Source: an uncultured Collinsella sp.
Lineage (GTDB): Bacteria; Actinomycetota; Coriobacteriia; Coriobacteriales; Coriobacteriaceae
Length of the DNA stretch: 10,954 bases
Assembly: GCA_902478945.1 (NCBI GenBank)
Contig: CABSMX010000072.1
Span: forward strand, 1-10,954
Reading direction: 5' to 3'
Shown here: piece by piece, positions 1 to 6,668 of the stretch
Layout: each line of letters opens with the position of its first letter
Numbering within the stretch: the first letter of the stretch is position 1
The notes under the pieces: generated by a model
The model's input: the letters and a program-made list of their open reading frames with translations, nothing else
The model's database searches: none
Told to the model about the DNA's origin: nothing
Program-made: the position numbers and the translations under genes

Positions 1-1
1 G

Positions 2-814
2 AGCGGCCTGATGCTCGAGCTTTGGCTTTCGCGCCAGGGCTACGAGGTCGCATGGGCTGCCGACCAGCGTTCCAAGATCCAGAGCGCGCCCGATGTTGAC
101 GATGCCGACCTGGTCATTACGCTCGGTGGCGACGGTACACTGCTGCGCGCCGCCCGCATCCTCAACTACCGTGAGATTCCCATTTTGGGTCTTTCCTATG
201 GTCATTTGGGTTTTTTGACGGCCGCGAGCCCCGAGGAGCGCGACATTTTGCAGGTTGTGAGCGATGCCCTGTCCGGCGAGCTCCATGTGAGCCGCCGCGC
301 CACCATCGCCGCTGATATCGTCTCGGTACGCGAAGACGGCACGAAGGATGTCGTGCGCACGTTTGCCCTCAACGATATGGCGCTTACGCGCGGGCCCCTG
401 TCCGATATGGTCGAATTCGACATCACGGTGTCCGGCCATCATATCGACCGCCTGCGTGGTGACGGCGTGGTTGTATCGACGGCGACTGGCTCCACCGGCT
501 ATGCGCTTTCCGCCGGCGGCCCCATCGTCAGCCCCGATTACACGGGCATGGTCTGTGTGCCCATCGCTCCGCATACCATTCAGGCTCGCGCTTTTTTGAC
601 CTCGCCGAGCGATGTCGTGGAGATCTTTATGTCCGATGACCGCCCGAGCGTTCCGGCGATCGCCATCGATGGACAGTTTATTACCTGCGATGGCACGGTC
701 GAGAGCGTGGCTGTGCGCCGTGGTCCCGGCGATGTGCTGCTGCTGGATTACGGCCCCGAGAGCTTCTATAACTCGGTGAGCCGCGTGTTCTACGGAGTGC
801 GTCATGATCGATGA
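2..814 (+). CDS. nadK: NAD kinase, 5' end cut by the window edge
   Basis: Phosphorylates NAD to NADP with ATP (or polyphosphate in some actinobacteria) in the cytoplasm. The reading frame is open to the left edge, so the true start lies outside. The Met at 11 is probably internal, because NAD kinases normally have about 20 more residues before this point, carrying the first beta strand. Numbered from that Met, the nucleotide-binding GGDGT motif is at residues 39-43, an ND pair at 121-122 corresponds to the conserved NE/ND motif, and the glycine-rich TGSTGYALSAGGP stretch is at 159-171. These are the diagnostic motifs of the family. The last 11 bases overlap recN, which suggests translational coupling. 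A nadK-recN neighbourhood is common in Gram-positive bacteria, often with argR between them; here argR is absent. The family call is secure. Confidence 0.95.
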   Translation, partial: SGLMLELWLSRQGYEVAWAADQRSKIQSAPDVDDADLVITLGGDGTLLRAARILNYREIPILGLSYGHLGFLTAASPEERDILQVVSDALSGELHVSRRATIAADIVSVREDGTKDVVRTFALNDMALTRGPLSDMVEFDITVSGHHIDRLRGDGVVVSTATGSTGYALSAGGPIVSPDYTGMVCVPIAPHTIQARAFLTSPSDVVEIFMSDDRPSVPAIAIDGQFITCDGTVESVAVRRGPGDVLLLDYGPESFYNSVSRVFYGVRHDR

Positions 815-2432
815 GCTGCAGGTTTCCAACATTGCACTCATTCGCGAGGCGACGTTGGTTCCGAGCGCGGGTCTAACGGTTCTGACCGGAGAAACCGGCG
901 CCGGTAAGACCGCGCTGCTCTCGGCGCTTAAGCTCATTTTGGGCGAGCGCGCGGATTCGTCGACGGTGCGCGAGGGCGAGGCGCTTGCCAGTGTCGAGGC
1001 GCGTCTGTTTGACGGACCGCACGACACGGAGGGCGTCACCGTGCAGCGCAGCCTTTCTGCCGAGGGCCGCAGCCGCGTAAAAATTGACGGCCGCATCGCC
1101 AGCGTGCGTGAACTTTCGGAGCGCGTCGGCGTGATGATGGATCTTTGCGGTCAGCACGAGCACCAGCGCCTGCTCGACCCGGCGCATCATGTTGCCATGG
1201 TTGATGCCTGGGCAGGACGCCCGGCACTCGAGGCGCTCGAGCACTACCGTGCTTGCTTTAAGGCATCGCGTGCGGCTGCCAAGGAGGTCCGTCTCGTCGA
1301 AGAGGCCTCGCGTGCGCAGGGGAGTCGCGTTGAGGAGGCGCGCTTCGCCCTGGAGCGCATCGCCGAGGTCGACCCCAAGCCGGGTGAGTATGAGGAGCTC
1401 GAGGAGCTGCTGCCGCGCTCCGAGCATGCTGAGGTGTTGGTGGCCACGGCCAACGATGCCCATGTATCGCTTGCAGCTGAAGGGGGAGCGCTCGATGCCG
1501 TGAACAGTGCCGTGGCGGAGCTTTCCCGCATGGCGACCGTCGACCGCAAGCTGGGTGATATCGCCGATGCGCTTTCGGATGCCTGTATCTCGCTTGAGGA
1601 TTGTGCCAACGAGCTGCGCACCTATCGCGATGGGGTCGCCTTCGATCCGCGCGAGCTGGCTCGTATGCGCGAGCGCTATTCCGATCTTAAGGCCCTACTG
1701 CGTCAGTGGGGGCCCACCATGGACGATGTCTTTGCCATGCGCGACCGCTCACAAGAGCTGTTGTCCCTGGTCGATGATGGTGATGAGCGGATCAAGAAGG
1801 CTCGCGAGGCGCTCGGGTGTGCCGAACGCGAGCTTTTTGCTGCTGCCAAGGCGCTTAAACGCGTGCGGAATACCGCAGCCCCTCGCTTTTGCCACGAGGT
1901 TGGCCGTCAGATGGCGCGCCTGGAGATGGGCGACGCCGAGCTCGTTTGGGAGTCGCGCGATCTTCCGCGTGCCGAATGGACGCTGGCGGGGCCTTCGAGC
2001 TATGAGCTTTTGTATCGCAGTGGTGCCGGATTGACGCCGCGCCCCCTGCGCCGCATTGCGTCGGGCGGCGAGCTGAGCCGCGTCATGCTGGCGAGCAAGG
2101 CCGTCCTCGGCAACGCAGATGGCGTGGATACGCTGGTGTTCGACGAGGTCGATGCAGGTGTCGGCGGCTCTACCGCACGTTCCCTCGCGAGCGTGCTGGC
2201 AGATCTCGCCGCTACGCATCAGGTGATTGTCGTAACCCACCTGGCGCAGGTTGCCGTTATGGCCGACAAGCACTACGTTGTGAGCAAAGAACCCGGCGAT
2301 ATTCCCCAAACGCATCTGGATGAGGTGGCTGGGGACGCCCGCACCGCAGAGATCGCCCGTATGCTGAGCGGCGATCAATCGGAGGCAAGCCTGGCACACG
2401 CCAGGCAGATGCTGGAAGAAGCGCGAGGCTAG
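804..2432 (+). CDS. recN: DNA repair protein RecN
   Basis: SMC-like ATPase that acts early in recombinational repair of double-strand breaks, on DNA in the cytoplasm. The product is 542 residues, close to the usual 550-570. The N-terminus reads IALIREATL, then a Walker A motif GETGAGKT at residues 29-36. The middle (about 150-390) is rich in Glu, Arg, Ala and Leu, as expected for the coiled-coil arm. The ABC signature SGGELSR is at about 420-426, and Walker B (LVFDEVDAGVGG) has its Asp-Glu at 447-448. A later VIVVTHLAQVA stretch carries the switch histidine. The ATG at 804 puts Walker A at the usual distance from the start and overlaps the NAD kinase stop by 11 bases. Transcription probably ends at the hairpin at 2568-2606. 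Confidence 0.96.
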   Translation: MIDELQVSNIALIREATLVPSAGLTVLTGETGAGKTALLSALKLILGERADSSTVREGEALASVEARLFDGPHDTEGVTVQRSLSAEGRSRVKIDGRIASVRELSERVGVMMDLCGQHEHQRLLDPAHHVAMVDAWAGRPALEALEHYRACFKASRAAAKEVRLVEEASRAQGSRVEEARFALERIAEVDPKPGEYEELEELLPRSEHAEVLVATANDAHVSLAAEGGALDAVNSAVAELSRMATVDRKLGDIADALSDACISLEDCANELRTYRDGVAFDPRELARMRERYSDLKALLRQWGPTMDDVFAMRDRSQELLSLVDDGDERIKKAREALGCAERELFAAAKALKRVRNTAAPRFCHEVGRQMARLEMGDAELVWESRDLPRAEWTLAGPSSYELLYRSGAGLTPRPLRRIASGGELSRVMLASKAVLGNADGVDTLVFDEVDAGVGGSTARSLASVLADLAATHQVIVVTHLAQVAVMADKHYVVSKEPGDIPQTHLDEVAGDARTAEIARMLSGDQSEASLAHARQMLEEARG

Positions 2433-2509
2433 AACGAGCCGGCGTTGTTGGTGGGGACAAAATATCAGCAATTGTTGCACCGTCACTTGCTTGTCTGGCC
2501 CGACCGTCA

Positions 2510-2540
2510 AAAACTATGCCGCTTTACTACGATGAATCGG
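2510..2540 (+). repeat. Left copy of a ~31-bp inverted repeat flanking a terminator
   Basis: This stretch contains AACTATGCCGCTTTACTACG and pairs with 2630-2661 in inverted orientation. The two copies differ by one substitution and one inserted base. They enclose about 90 bp holding a separate perfect hairpin. The middle sequences beyond that hairpin are not complementary, so this looks like two inverted copies of one short element rather than one continuous stem. Its family is not recognised. Confidence 0.8.
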
Positions 2541-2567
2541 CGTAGCTCGAGCACAGCTAAAATTGTA

Positions 2568-2606
2568 AAAAGAAAACCGCAGGTAGAACCCCTGCGGTTT
2601 TCTTTT
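2568..2606. terminator. Bidirectional terminator between recN and the RpiR-type regulator
   Basis: A perfect 16-bp stem (2568-2583 with 2591-2606) encloses a 7-base loop. The GC core is CCGCAGG/CCTGCGG, with an A-rich left side and a T-rich right side, so either strand yields a hairpin ending in U residues. It sits between the convergent ends of recN (+) and the regulator gene (-), where a shared terminator is expected. Confidence 0.93.
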
Positions 2607-2629
2607 AAAACACGATGTGGTCGCATATT

Positions 2630-2661
2630 CCGATTTCATCGTAGTAAACCGGCATAGTTTT
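2630..2661 (-). repeat. Right copy of the ~31-bp inverted repeat
   Basis: Inverted partner of 2510-2540. Its reverse complement contains AACTATGCCGGTTTACTACG, which differs from the left copy by one base in this core, and there is one extra T nearby. It lies just beyond the 3' end of the regulator gene. Confidence 0.8.
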
Positions 2662-2694
2662 GTGGGAACGGTACATAACGACTCCTGATAAAGC

Positions 2695-3552
2695 CTACTC
2701 CACGACCTTATCCGGCTGGATGAGCTCCTCGTAGTAGCTGATATGCTCGCGGGCGTCTTCAATCTCGGGCAGCAGGAAGTTGTAGATAACCTCGATTATC
2801 ATCGTGGCACTCATCTTGGAGAACGCAAAGTCGCCCGTGGTGAGCAGCGCCTCGTGGTTCACGGTATTAAAGGTGTAGTCTGCCAGGCGAGCAAGCGGAG
2901 ATTTGCTGTCGCTGCTGATGACGACTACGGTGGCGCCACAGCCGCGAGCCGCTTTAGCCATGCGATTCAGTCGACGCGACTTGCCGGAGTTCGAGATCAG
3001 CACTATACAATCGCCAGGGCGCAACGTGAGCGCGAAACCAATCGAGGTCTCGCTGATGGTGCTTGCCATGCAGCGAAGGCCCAGCTGCGAAAACTTAAAC
3101 GTCGCGTCGAGCGCGACGGCGTTGGTGTTGCCTACGGCTGCAAATTCGATCGCCCCTGCGTTCTTAAACGCGTGCACGACGGCTGCCAGCGTGTCGTGAT
3201 CAATGCCATCGATCGTCGCATTGAGCTCGCTTACCTTGGCAGCGAGAATATTCTTGAGGCTCTGCTCCATATTGTCGAGCGACACCTCGTCGGTGAGTCC
3301 TTCATTGCGCTGGCTCTCCAGATCGCGCGCCAGCGAAAACTGAAAACTGCGAAAACTGCCAAAACCCAGTTTGCGGCAGAAGCGCGAGACGGTTGCCTCG
3401 GAGGTTGCGGCAGCGTGCGAGAGCTGGGCGGCTGTCAGACGCGGTGCCTCGGACTGATGCTCTAGGATATAGTCGACAATGCGCTGCTCGGACTCGCTGT
3501 ACCCCCTGTGCGTGCTAATAAGGGAGAGTGCGCTCTTGCTGCTATCTGACAT
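2695..3552 (-). CDS. MurR/RpiR-family transcriptional regulator (HTH + SIS domains)
   Basis: A 285-residue DNA-binding regulator, of typical length for the family. Residues 1-77 form the HTH_6 domain; the helix-turn-helix is around 42-65 (AAQLSHAAATSEATVSRFCR, then KLGFGSF). Residues about 120-250 form a SIS (sugar isomerase-like) domain with the phosphosugar-binding loop SNSGKS at 187-192. These proteins usually sense a sugar phosphate. The start at 3552 is preferred over an in-frame upstream Met at 3633 because AGGAG lies 7 bases before it and the protein then begins like other RpiR regulators. It is divergent from the fructose permease gene with 273 bp between, so it probably controls that operon, perhaps in response to fructose-1-phosphate or fructose-6-phosphate. 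The ligand and the sign of regulation are inferred. Confidence 0.9.
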   Translation of the reverse strand: MSDSSKSALSLISTHRGYSESEQRIVDYILEHQSEAPRLTAAQLSHAAATSEATVSRFCRKLGFGSFRSFQFSLARDLESQRNEGLTDEVSLDNMEQSLKNILAAKVSELNATIDGIDHDTLAAVVHAFKNAGAIEFAAVGNTNAVALDATFKFSQLGLRCMASTISETSIGFALTLRPGDCIVLISNSGKSRRLNRMAKAARGCGATVVVISSDSKSPLARLADYTFNTVNHEALLTTGDFAFSKMSATMIIEVIYNFLLPEIEDAREHISYYEELIQPDKVVE

Positions 3553-3601
3553 GGGATGGCTCCTGGCTGGCATAAAAATCGGACTTGCTTTGTAATGTCG
3601 T

Positions 3602-3607
3602 AGTATA
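3602..3607 (-). promoter_or_regulatory. Possible -10 box of the RpiR-type regulator gene
   Basis: On the minus strand TATACT lies about 50 bases upstream of the start at 3552, leaving room for a short leader with the AGGAG site. No convincing -35 box is seen at 16-18 bp, so this is a weak call. Confidence 0.4.
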
Positions 3608-3634
3608 GGGGCATTTTCATTTACAAGATACACC

Positions 3635-3662
3635 TTGCCGTTTCAATAGTTGATGGTAAACT
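3635..3662 (+). promoter_or_regulatory. Candidate promoter of the fructose permease gene
   Basis: TTGCCG (3635-3640) and TAAACT (3657-3662) are 16 bp apart, and each matches four of six consensus bases. The -10 runs directly into the dyad at 3661-3689, giving TAAACTTTCAT, which parallels TATACTTTCAC upstream of the second kinase. A transcript from here would have a leader of about 155 bases. Confidence 0.45.
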
Positions 3663-3698
3663 TTCATCGACCGTTTACGGTTATGAAAGAACCTTTCA
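3661..3698. promoter_or_regulatory. Candidate operator: overlapping CTTTCA/TGAAAG dyads before the permease gene
   Basis: CTTTCAT (3661-3667) and ATGAAAG (3683-3689) form an inverted repeat with 15 bp between. An inner ACCG-TTTA-CGGT lies within it, so most of the 29 bp is dyad-symmetric. The right half also forms a second perfect dyad, TGAAAG-AAC-CTTTCA (3684-3698). A further CTTTCA is at 3747-3752. RpiR-type regulators bind dyads near their own genes, so this is the best candidate site for the divergent regulator. Binding is inferred. Confidence 0.5.
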
Positions 3699-3763
3699 CC
3701 GGAGAAATGAGCTGCATTGCTTCTCATATAAGCGGTGGGTTGGTATCTTTCAAGTGTGGAAAA

Positions 3764-3803
3764 ACGCGCATCGAAGCGCGTGTAGGGGAGCGCCTGCGGG
3801 CGC
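3764..3803 (+). other. Two small hairpins in the permease leader
   Basis: ACGCGC-ATCGAA-GCGCGT (3764-3781) is a perfect 6-bp stem. It is followed by GCGCC-TGCG-GGCGC (3790-3803), a perfect 5-bp stem. They lie in the presumed leader just before the ribosome-binding site. No U-tract follows, so they are not terminators; they may stabilise the mRNA 5' end or mean nothing. Confidence 0.4.
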
Positions 3804-3825
3804 AGTACTCAAGAAGGAGGGACAC

Positions 3826-5835
3826 ATGGCTAAGTTTGACATCATCGCCGCGACCGGTTGCCCGACCGGCATTGCGCACACCTTCATGGCGAAGGAGGCG
3901 CTGGAGAAGGCTGCTGCCGAGCGAGGTCTGACCATTAAGGTCGAGACCCATGGCCAGGTCGGTGTCGAGAACGAGCTCACGAAGCGTGAGATCGCCGGTG
4001 CCAAGGCCGTCGTCGTCGCAGCCGATAAGGATGTCCAGGCGGAGCGTTTCGCCGGTAAGCCCATGGTTTCCGTCGGCGTTTCCAAGGCCCTGTCCGTCGA
4101 GGCAGCCGGTAAGCTGATCGACCGCGCTCTCGCCGCCAAGGGCGACGGCTCGGTTGCCGCCGCTGCCGATGTCGAGGACGAGGTCGAGGAGAAGGAGTCC
4201 GTCGGCCACATCATCTATAAGCACCTTATGAACGGCGTCAGCCACATGCTGGTCTTCGTCGTCGCCGGTGGTGTCCTGACCGCCGTTTCGTTCCTGTGGG
4301 GCATCACGTCCTTCGATTCGACGGCTGCCGATTATAACAGCTTTGCCGCTATGCTCAAGATCATCGGCGGCATTGCTATGAACCTCATGGTTCCCGTGCT
4401 TTCCGCCTACATCGCCGAGTCCATCGGCAAGCGCCCGGCGCTCGTCCCCGGCTTCGTTGCCGGTATGATCGCCATCCAGGGCCTGCCCGTTAACGCCGAG
4501 ACCGGCATGATCGACGCCGGCGGCGCCGGCGTGGGCTTCGGCTTCCTGGGCGGCATCGTCGGCGGCTTCCTCGCTGGCTATGTCATCCTGCTGCTCGAGA
4601 AGGTCTTCTCCAAGCTGCCCAAGAATCTGGATGGCCTCAAGGCTATCTTCCTGTACCCGCTGTTCTCGACCGCCATCGTCGGCCTGGTCATGCTCGGCAT
4701 CTCCGGCCCCATGGCTGCCATCAACACCGCCATGATGGACTTCCTCAAGGGTCTGTCTGCCTCTGGCGCCATTGTCCTGGGCCTTGCCATCGGCTGCATG
4801 TGCGCCGTTGACATGGGCGGCCCGGTCAACAAGGCTGCTTACGTCACCGGTACCGCTATGCTCACCGAGGCCCTGGCCGCCGGTGTCGGTACCGACACCT
4901 ACAACTTCGGCACCAACTTCATGGCTGCCGTCTCCGCCGCTTGCATCGTTCCGCCGCTGATCACCACCTTCGCCGTCGTTGTCGGCAAGAAGTACTTCAG
5001 CCAGGAGGATCACGACGCCGGTATCGTCAACCTCATCCTTGGTTGCACCCACATCACCGAGGGCGCCATTCCGTTCATGACCAAGAACATCTGGCCCGTC
5101 ATGCCCATCATGATGCTCGGTTCCTCCATCGCCTCGATCCTGACCATTATGTTCAACGTTCACGATCCGGCGCCCCACGGCGGCTTCCTGGTCCTGCCTG
5201 TTGTCGAGAACGGTCCGCTGTGGGTCCTCGCGATCCTCATCGGCGCTGTGGTCGGTGGCATCCTGTTCGTGGCCTTCAAGAAGTATGACTTCGAGAAGAA
5301 CCAGAAGGCCGCTCCCGCCGCTGCTGCTCAGCCGGTCGAGGCCCCCAAGGCTGCTGCCGTCGAGGCCCCCAAGGCCGAGGCTGCCGACTTCGTGAAGGTC
5401 GAGAACGTCTTTGTCGCCGAGAACTTCGCTTCTCGTGACGAGGCCCTGAGCTTCGTCTCCAACCAGGCCGTCAAGGCCGGTGTCGCTGACGACGCCGACG
5501 CCGTGATGAACGCCTTCCTGGCCCGCGAGGCCGAGGGCACCACGGGCATGATGGAGGGCTTCGCTATTCCGCATGCCAAGTCCGATGCCATTACCGAGGC
5601 CGCCGTCATTGTCGTCAAGGACGACTCTGGTGTGACCGGTTGGGACACCATGGACGGCGCTCCCGTCAACGTGGCTATCGCCCTGCTCATCCCCGGTGCC
5701 CAGGCTGGCACCACGCACCTCAAGATCCTGTCCAAGGTCGCCGAGGCGCTCATGGACGAGGACTTCCGTGCCACCGTCAAGGGTTCCTCCGACGCCGCCG
5801 AGATCGCCAAGACGATCAACACCCGCCTGGTCTAA
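3826..5835 (+). CDS. fruA: Fructose-specific PTS permease, EIIB-EIIC-EIIA fusion
   Basis: Membrane transporter that imports fructose and phosphorylates it to fructose-1-phosphate; 669 residues. Residues 1-105 are the EIIB-fru domain with phosphocysteine Cys12 in the TGCPTGIAHTF motif. Residues about 126-485 are EIIC, with many hydrophobic segments, the family motif DMGGPVNKAAY and ITEGAIPF at about 410-417. An Ala/Pro/Glu/Lys linker (about 490-520) leads to EIIA (about 522-669), with the phosphohistidine at His583 in GFAIPHAKS. The start at 3826 is chosen over an in-frame Met at 3754 because AAGGAGG ends 5 bases before it and the EIIB domain then starts normally. The B-C-A order differs from the A-B-C order of many Gram-positive FruA proteins. 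Fructose specificity follows from family and neighbours; a related ketose such as tagatose cannot be excluded. Confidence 0.93.
   Translation: MAKFDIIAATGCPTGIAHTFMAKEALEKAAAERGLTIKVETHGQVGVENELTKREIAGAKAVVVAADKDVQAERFAGKPMVSVGVSKALSVEAAGKLIDRALAAKGDGSVAAAADVEDEVEEKESVGHIIYKHLMNGVSHMLVFVVAGGVLTAVSFLWGITSFDSTAADYNSFAAMLKIIGGIAMNLMVPVLSAYIAESIGKRPALVPGFVAGMIAIQGLPVNAETGMIDAGGAGVGFGFLGGIVGGFLAGYVILLLEKVFSKLPKNLDGLKAIFLYPLFSTAIVGLVMLGISGPMAAINTAMMDFLKGLSASGAIVLGLAIGCMCAVDMGGPVNKAAYVTGTAMLTEALAAGVGTDTYNFGTNFMAAVSAACIVPPLITTFAVVVGKKYFSQEDHDAGIVNLILGCTHITEGAIPFMTKNIWPVMPIMMLGSSIASILTIMFNVHDPAPHGGFLVLPVVENGPLWVLAILIGAVVGGILFVAFKKYDFEKNQKAAPAAAAQPVEAPKAAAVEAPKAEAADFVKVENVFVAENFASRDEALSFVSNQAVKAGVADDADAVMNAFLAREAEGTTGMMEGFAIPHAKSDAITEAAVIVVKDDSGVTGWDTMDGAPVNVAIALLIPGAQAGTTHLKILSKVAEALMDEDFRATVKGSSDAAEIAKTINTRLV
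5335..5375 (+). repeat. Short tandem duplication in the permease linker
   Basis: The 17-base sequence GTCGAGGCCCCCAAGGC occurs at 5335-5351 and again at 5359-5375, a period of 24 bases. It encodes VEAPKA twice in the flexible linker between EIIC and EIIA. Such linkers expand and shrink easily, and the change is probably neutral. Confidence 0.8.
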
Positions 5836-5870
5836 TCCCCCAGCTCGCGAATAACATCGCCCTTTGTAAC

Positions 5871-5906
5871 AAAGGCGGAGACCCTCTCCAGGGCCTCCGC
5901 CTTTTT
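5871..5906 (+). terminator. Rho-independent terminator after the permease gene
   Basis: AAAGGCGGAG (5871-5880) pairs perfectly with CTCCGCCTTT (5895-5904). After one mismatch there is an inner CCCT/AGGG pairing around a CTCC loop. A run of T residues at 5902-5906 follows. It starts 35 bases after the stop codon and separates the permease transcript from ptsH. Confidence 0.92.
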
Positions 5907-5918
5907 CTGCCCCACCCA

Positions 5919-5989
5919 TAAGTTGCGGTGAAATAGGGACTGTTTAAACGATTCAACTCCAAATTCAGTCCCTATTTCACCGTAACTTA
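5919..5989. repeat. Inverted-repeat element with 23-bp arms
   Basis: Arms 5919-5941 and 5967-5989 match at 22 of 23 positions. The core is GGTGAAATAGGGACT against AGTCCCTATTTCACC, and the spacer is 25 bases. The hairpin lies right after the permease terminator. A short palindrome of this kind outside genes suggests a REP-like or IS200/IS605-derived element. That origin is inferred, as no transposase is present. Confidence 0.8.
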
Positions 5990-6094
5990 GAAGAAGGGGA
6001 TAGCGCGGCCTGTCTATCGGATCGTCCGTGCGGATAAATATTCAGCCAGAATTCCGTTCTCACGATATTACTCTGGACCGACCAAGTTTCCGCA

Positions 6095-6223
6095 GCTCGC
6101 CTGCCGGGCGGGGCGGTTAAGTTTGTCGCGAGTTCCGCACGCAAAGGAAAGCACTTAATGTGCTTTCCGTCTTGCGCAGGACTGTAGAGCAGCAAACTTA
6201 ACCGCCCCGCCCGGCAGGCGAGC
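6095..6223. repeat. 129-bp palindromic element with perfect 31-bp terminal inverted repeats
   Basis: Arms 6095-6125 and 6193-6223 are perfect reverse complements and contain CGGGCGGGGCGGTTAAG. Inside is another perfect hairpin, GGAAAGCAC-TTAAT-GTGCTTTCC (6146-6168), flanked by CGCAA/TTGCG (6140-6144 and 6172-6176). The whole unit could fold into one long interrupted stem as RNA, or a cruciform as DNA. It encodes no protein. No clear target-site duplication is visible beside it. It resembles a MITE or a structured repeat, but the family is not recognised. Confidence 0.85.
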
Positions 6224-6286
6224 GTGCTGCAACGACATCCGTCCAATAATTCGTGCGAAACACAATGAAAAACAGTTTGATGTGAG

Positions 6287-6296
6287 TTAATATAAA
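6287..6296 (+). promoter_or_regulatory. Possible -10 region of ptsH
   Basis: The AT-rich TTAATATAAA contains plausible -10 hexamers (TTAATA or TATAAA) about 65-75 bases before ptsH. No good -35 box lies at 16-18 bp, and the upstream TTGATG (6277-6282) is too close. A promoter is expected between the permease terminator and ptsH, and this is the best candidate. Confidence 0.35.
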
Positions 6297-6313
6297 CAAC
6301 GTCGTGAATATGG

Positions 6314-6337
6314 CTCCTGTCGCATGGTCGACAGGGG
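6314..6337 (+). other. Hairpin in the ptsH leader, next to the ribosome-binding site
   Basis: CCTGTCG (6316-6322) pairs perfectly with CGACAGG (6329-6335) around a 6-base loop, with a wobble pair and a C-G pair extending the stem. It ends about 8 bases before the A-rich AAAAAAGGAG site. There is no T-run, so it is not a terminator. It could stabilise the mRNA or influence translation. Confidence 0.45.
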
Positions 6338-6361
6338 TTAAACACAAAAAAGGAGTCAATT

Positions 6362-6625
6362 ATGGTTTCTGAGAAGGCTACCCTCGTTAATCCTCAGGGT
6401 CTGCACATGCGTCCGGCTGGTCTGTTCGCCTCCACCATGGGCAAGTACGCCTGTGACGTGACGGTCGTCACCCCCGAGAAGGAGGTCAACGGCAAGTCCC
6501 CGATGGCCCTCATGGCTGCTGGTATCCCCTGCGGTACCGAGGTCGAGGTCAAGTGCGACGGCGCCGACGAGGCCGAGGCTCTGGCTGCTGCCATCGAGCT
6601 CATCAAGAGCGGTCTTGGCGAGTAG
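6362..6625 (+). CDS. ptsH: Phosphocarrier protein HPr
   Basis: Small cytoplasmic phosphocarrier that receives phosphate from enzyme I and passes it to the EIIA domains of PTS permeases. The 87-residue length matches the family. The active site is GLHMRPAG, with phosphohistidine His15 and Arg17. Ser46 is present in NGKSPMALM, the position phosphorylated by HPr kinase in Firmicutes; no HPr kinase gene lies in the window. The ATG at 6362 follows an AAAAAAGGAG site at 6346-6355. Codon use is strongly biased, as in highly expressed genes. A terminator-like stem lies before ptsI, so HPr may be made in excess over enzyme I. Confidence 0.97.
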   Translation: MVSEKATLVNPQGLHMRPAGLFASTMGKYACDVTVVTPEKEVNGKSPMALMAAGIPCGTEVEVKCDGADEAEALAAAIELIKSGLGE

Positions 6626-6668
6626 AACTCAAACGGGTCGCATGTTGAACAACTAAGTTCATATTTGG

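Larger units (their letters stand above)
5907..6361. other. Gene-free interval between the permease terminator and ptsH
   Basis: No credible gene is seen on either strand. The interval holds two unrelated long inverted-repeat elements (5919-5989 and 6095-6223), about 105 bp between them with nothing recognisable, and then the presumed ptsH promoter and leader. A minus-strand open frame across it is accounted for by the palindromes and lacks a convincing product. Confidence 0.75.

Noticed and set aside
2510..2661. A CRISPR array made from repeated palindromes
   Set aside because: There are only two copies, in inverted orientation, with no regular spacers and no cas genes nearby. The other palindromes in the window are different sequences.
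3754..3825. Upstream ATG at 3754 as the start of the permease
   Set aside because: It would add 24 residues before a normal EIIB N-terminus, runs through the leader hairpins, and has no ribosome-binding site as good as AAGGAGG before 3826.
3553..3825. A riboswitch in the permease leader
   Set aside because: Only small simple hairpins are seen. No recognisable aptamer core or terminator/antiterminator pair is present.
3724..5919. Long open frame of 731 codons on the minus strand opposite the permease gene
   Set aside because: It mirrors a strongly codon-biased real gene with all PTS motifs on the plus strand. Its translation is rich in Gly, Asp, His and Val with no recognisable domain, and it runs through the terminator and leader. 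The same holds for the 594-codon minus frame opposite ptsI (6732-8516) and those opposite the kinases.
5977..6345. 122-codon minus-strand frame in the gap before ptsH
   Set aside because: It crosses the 129-bp palindrome and the presumed ptsH promoter, has no recognisable product, and the palindrome explains its openness.
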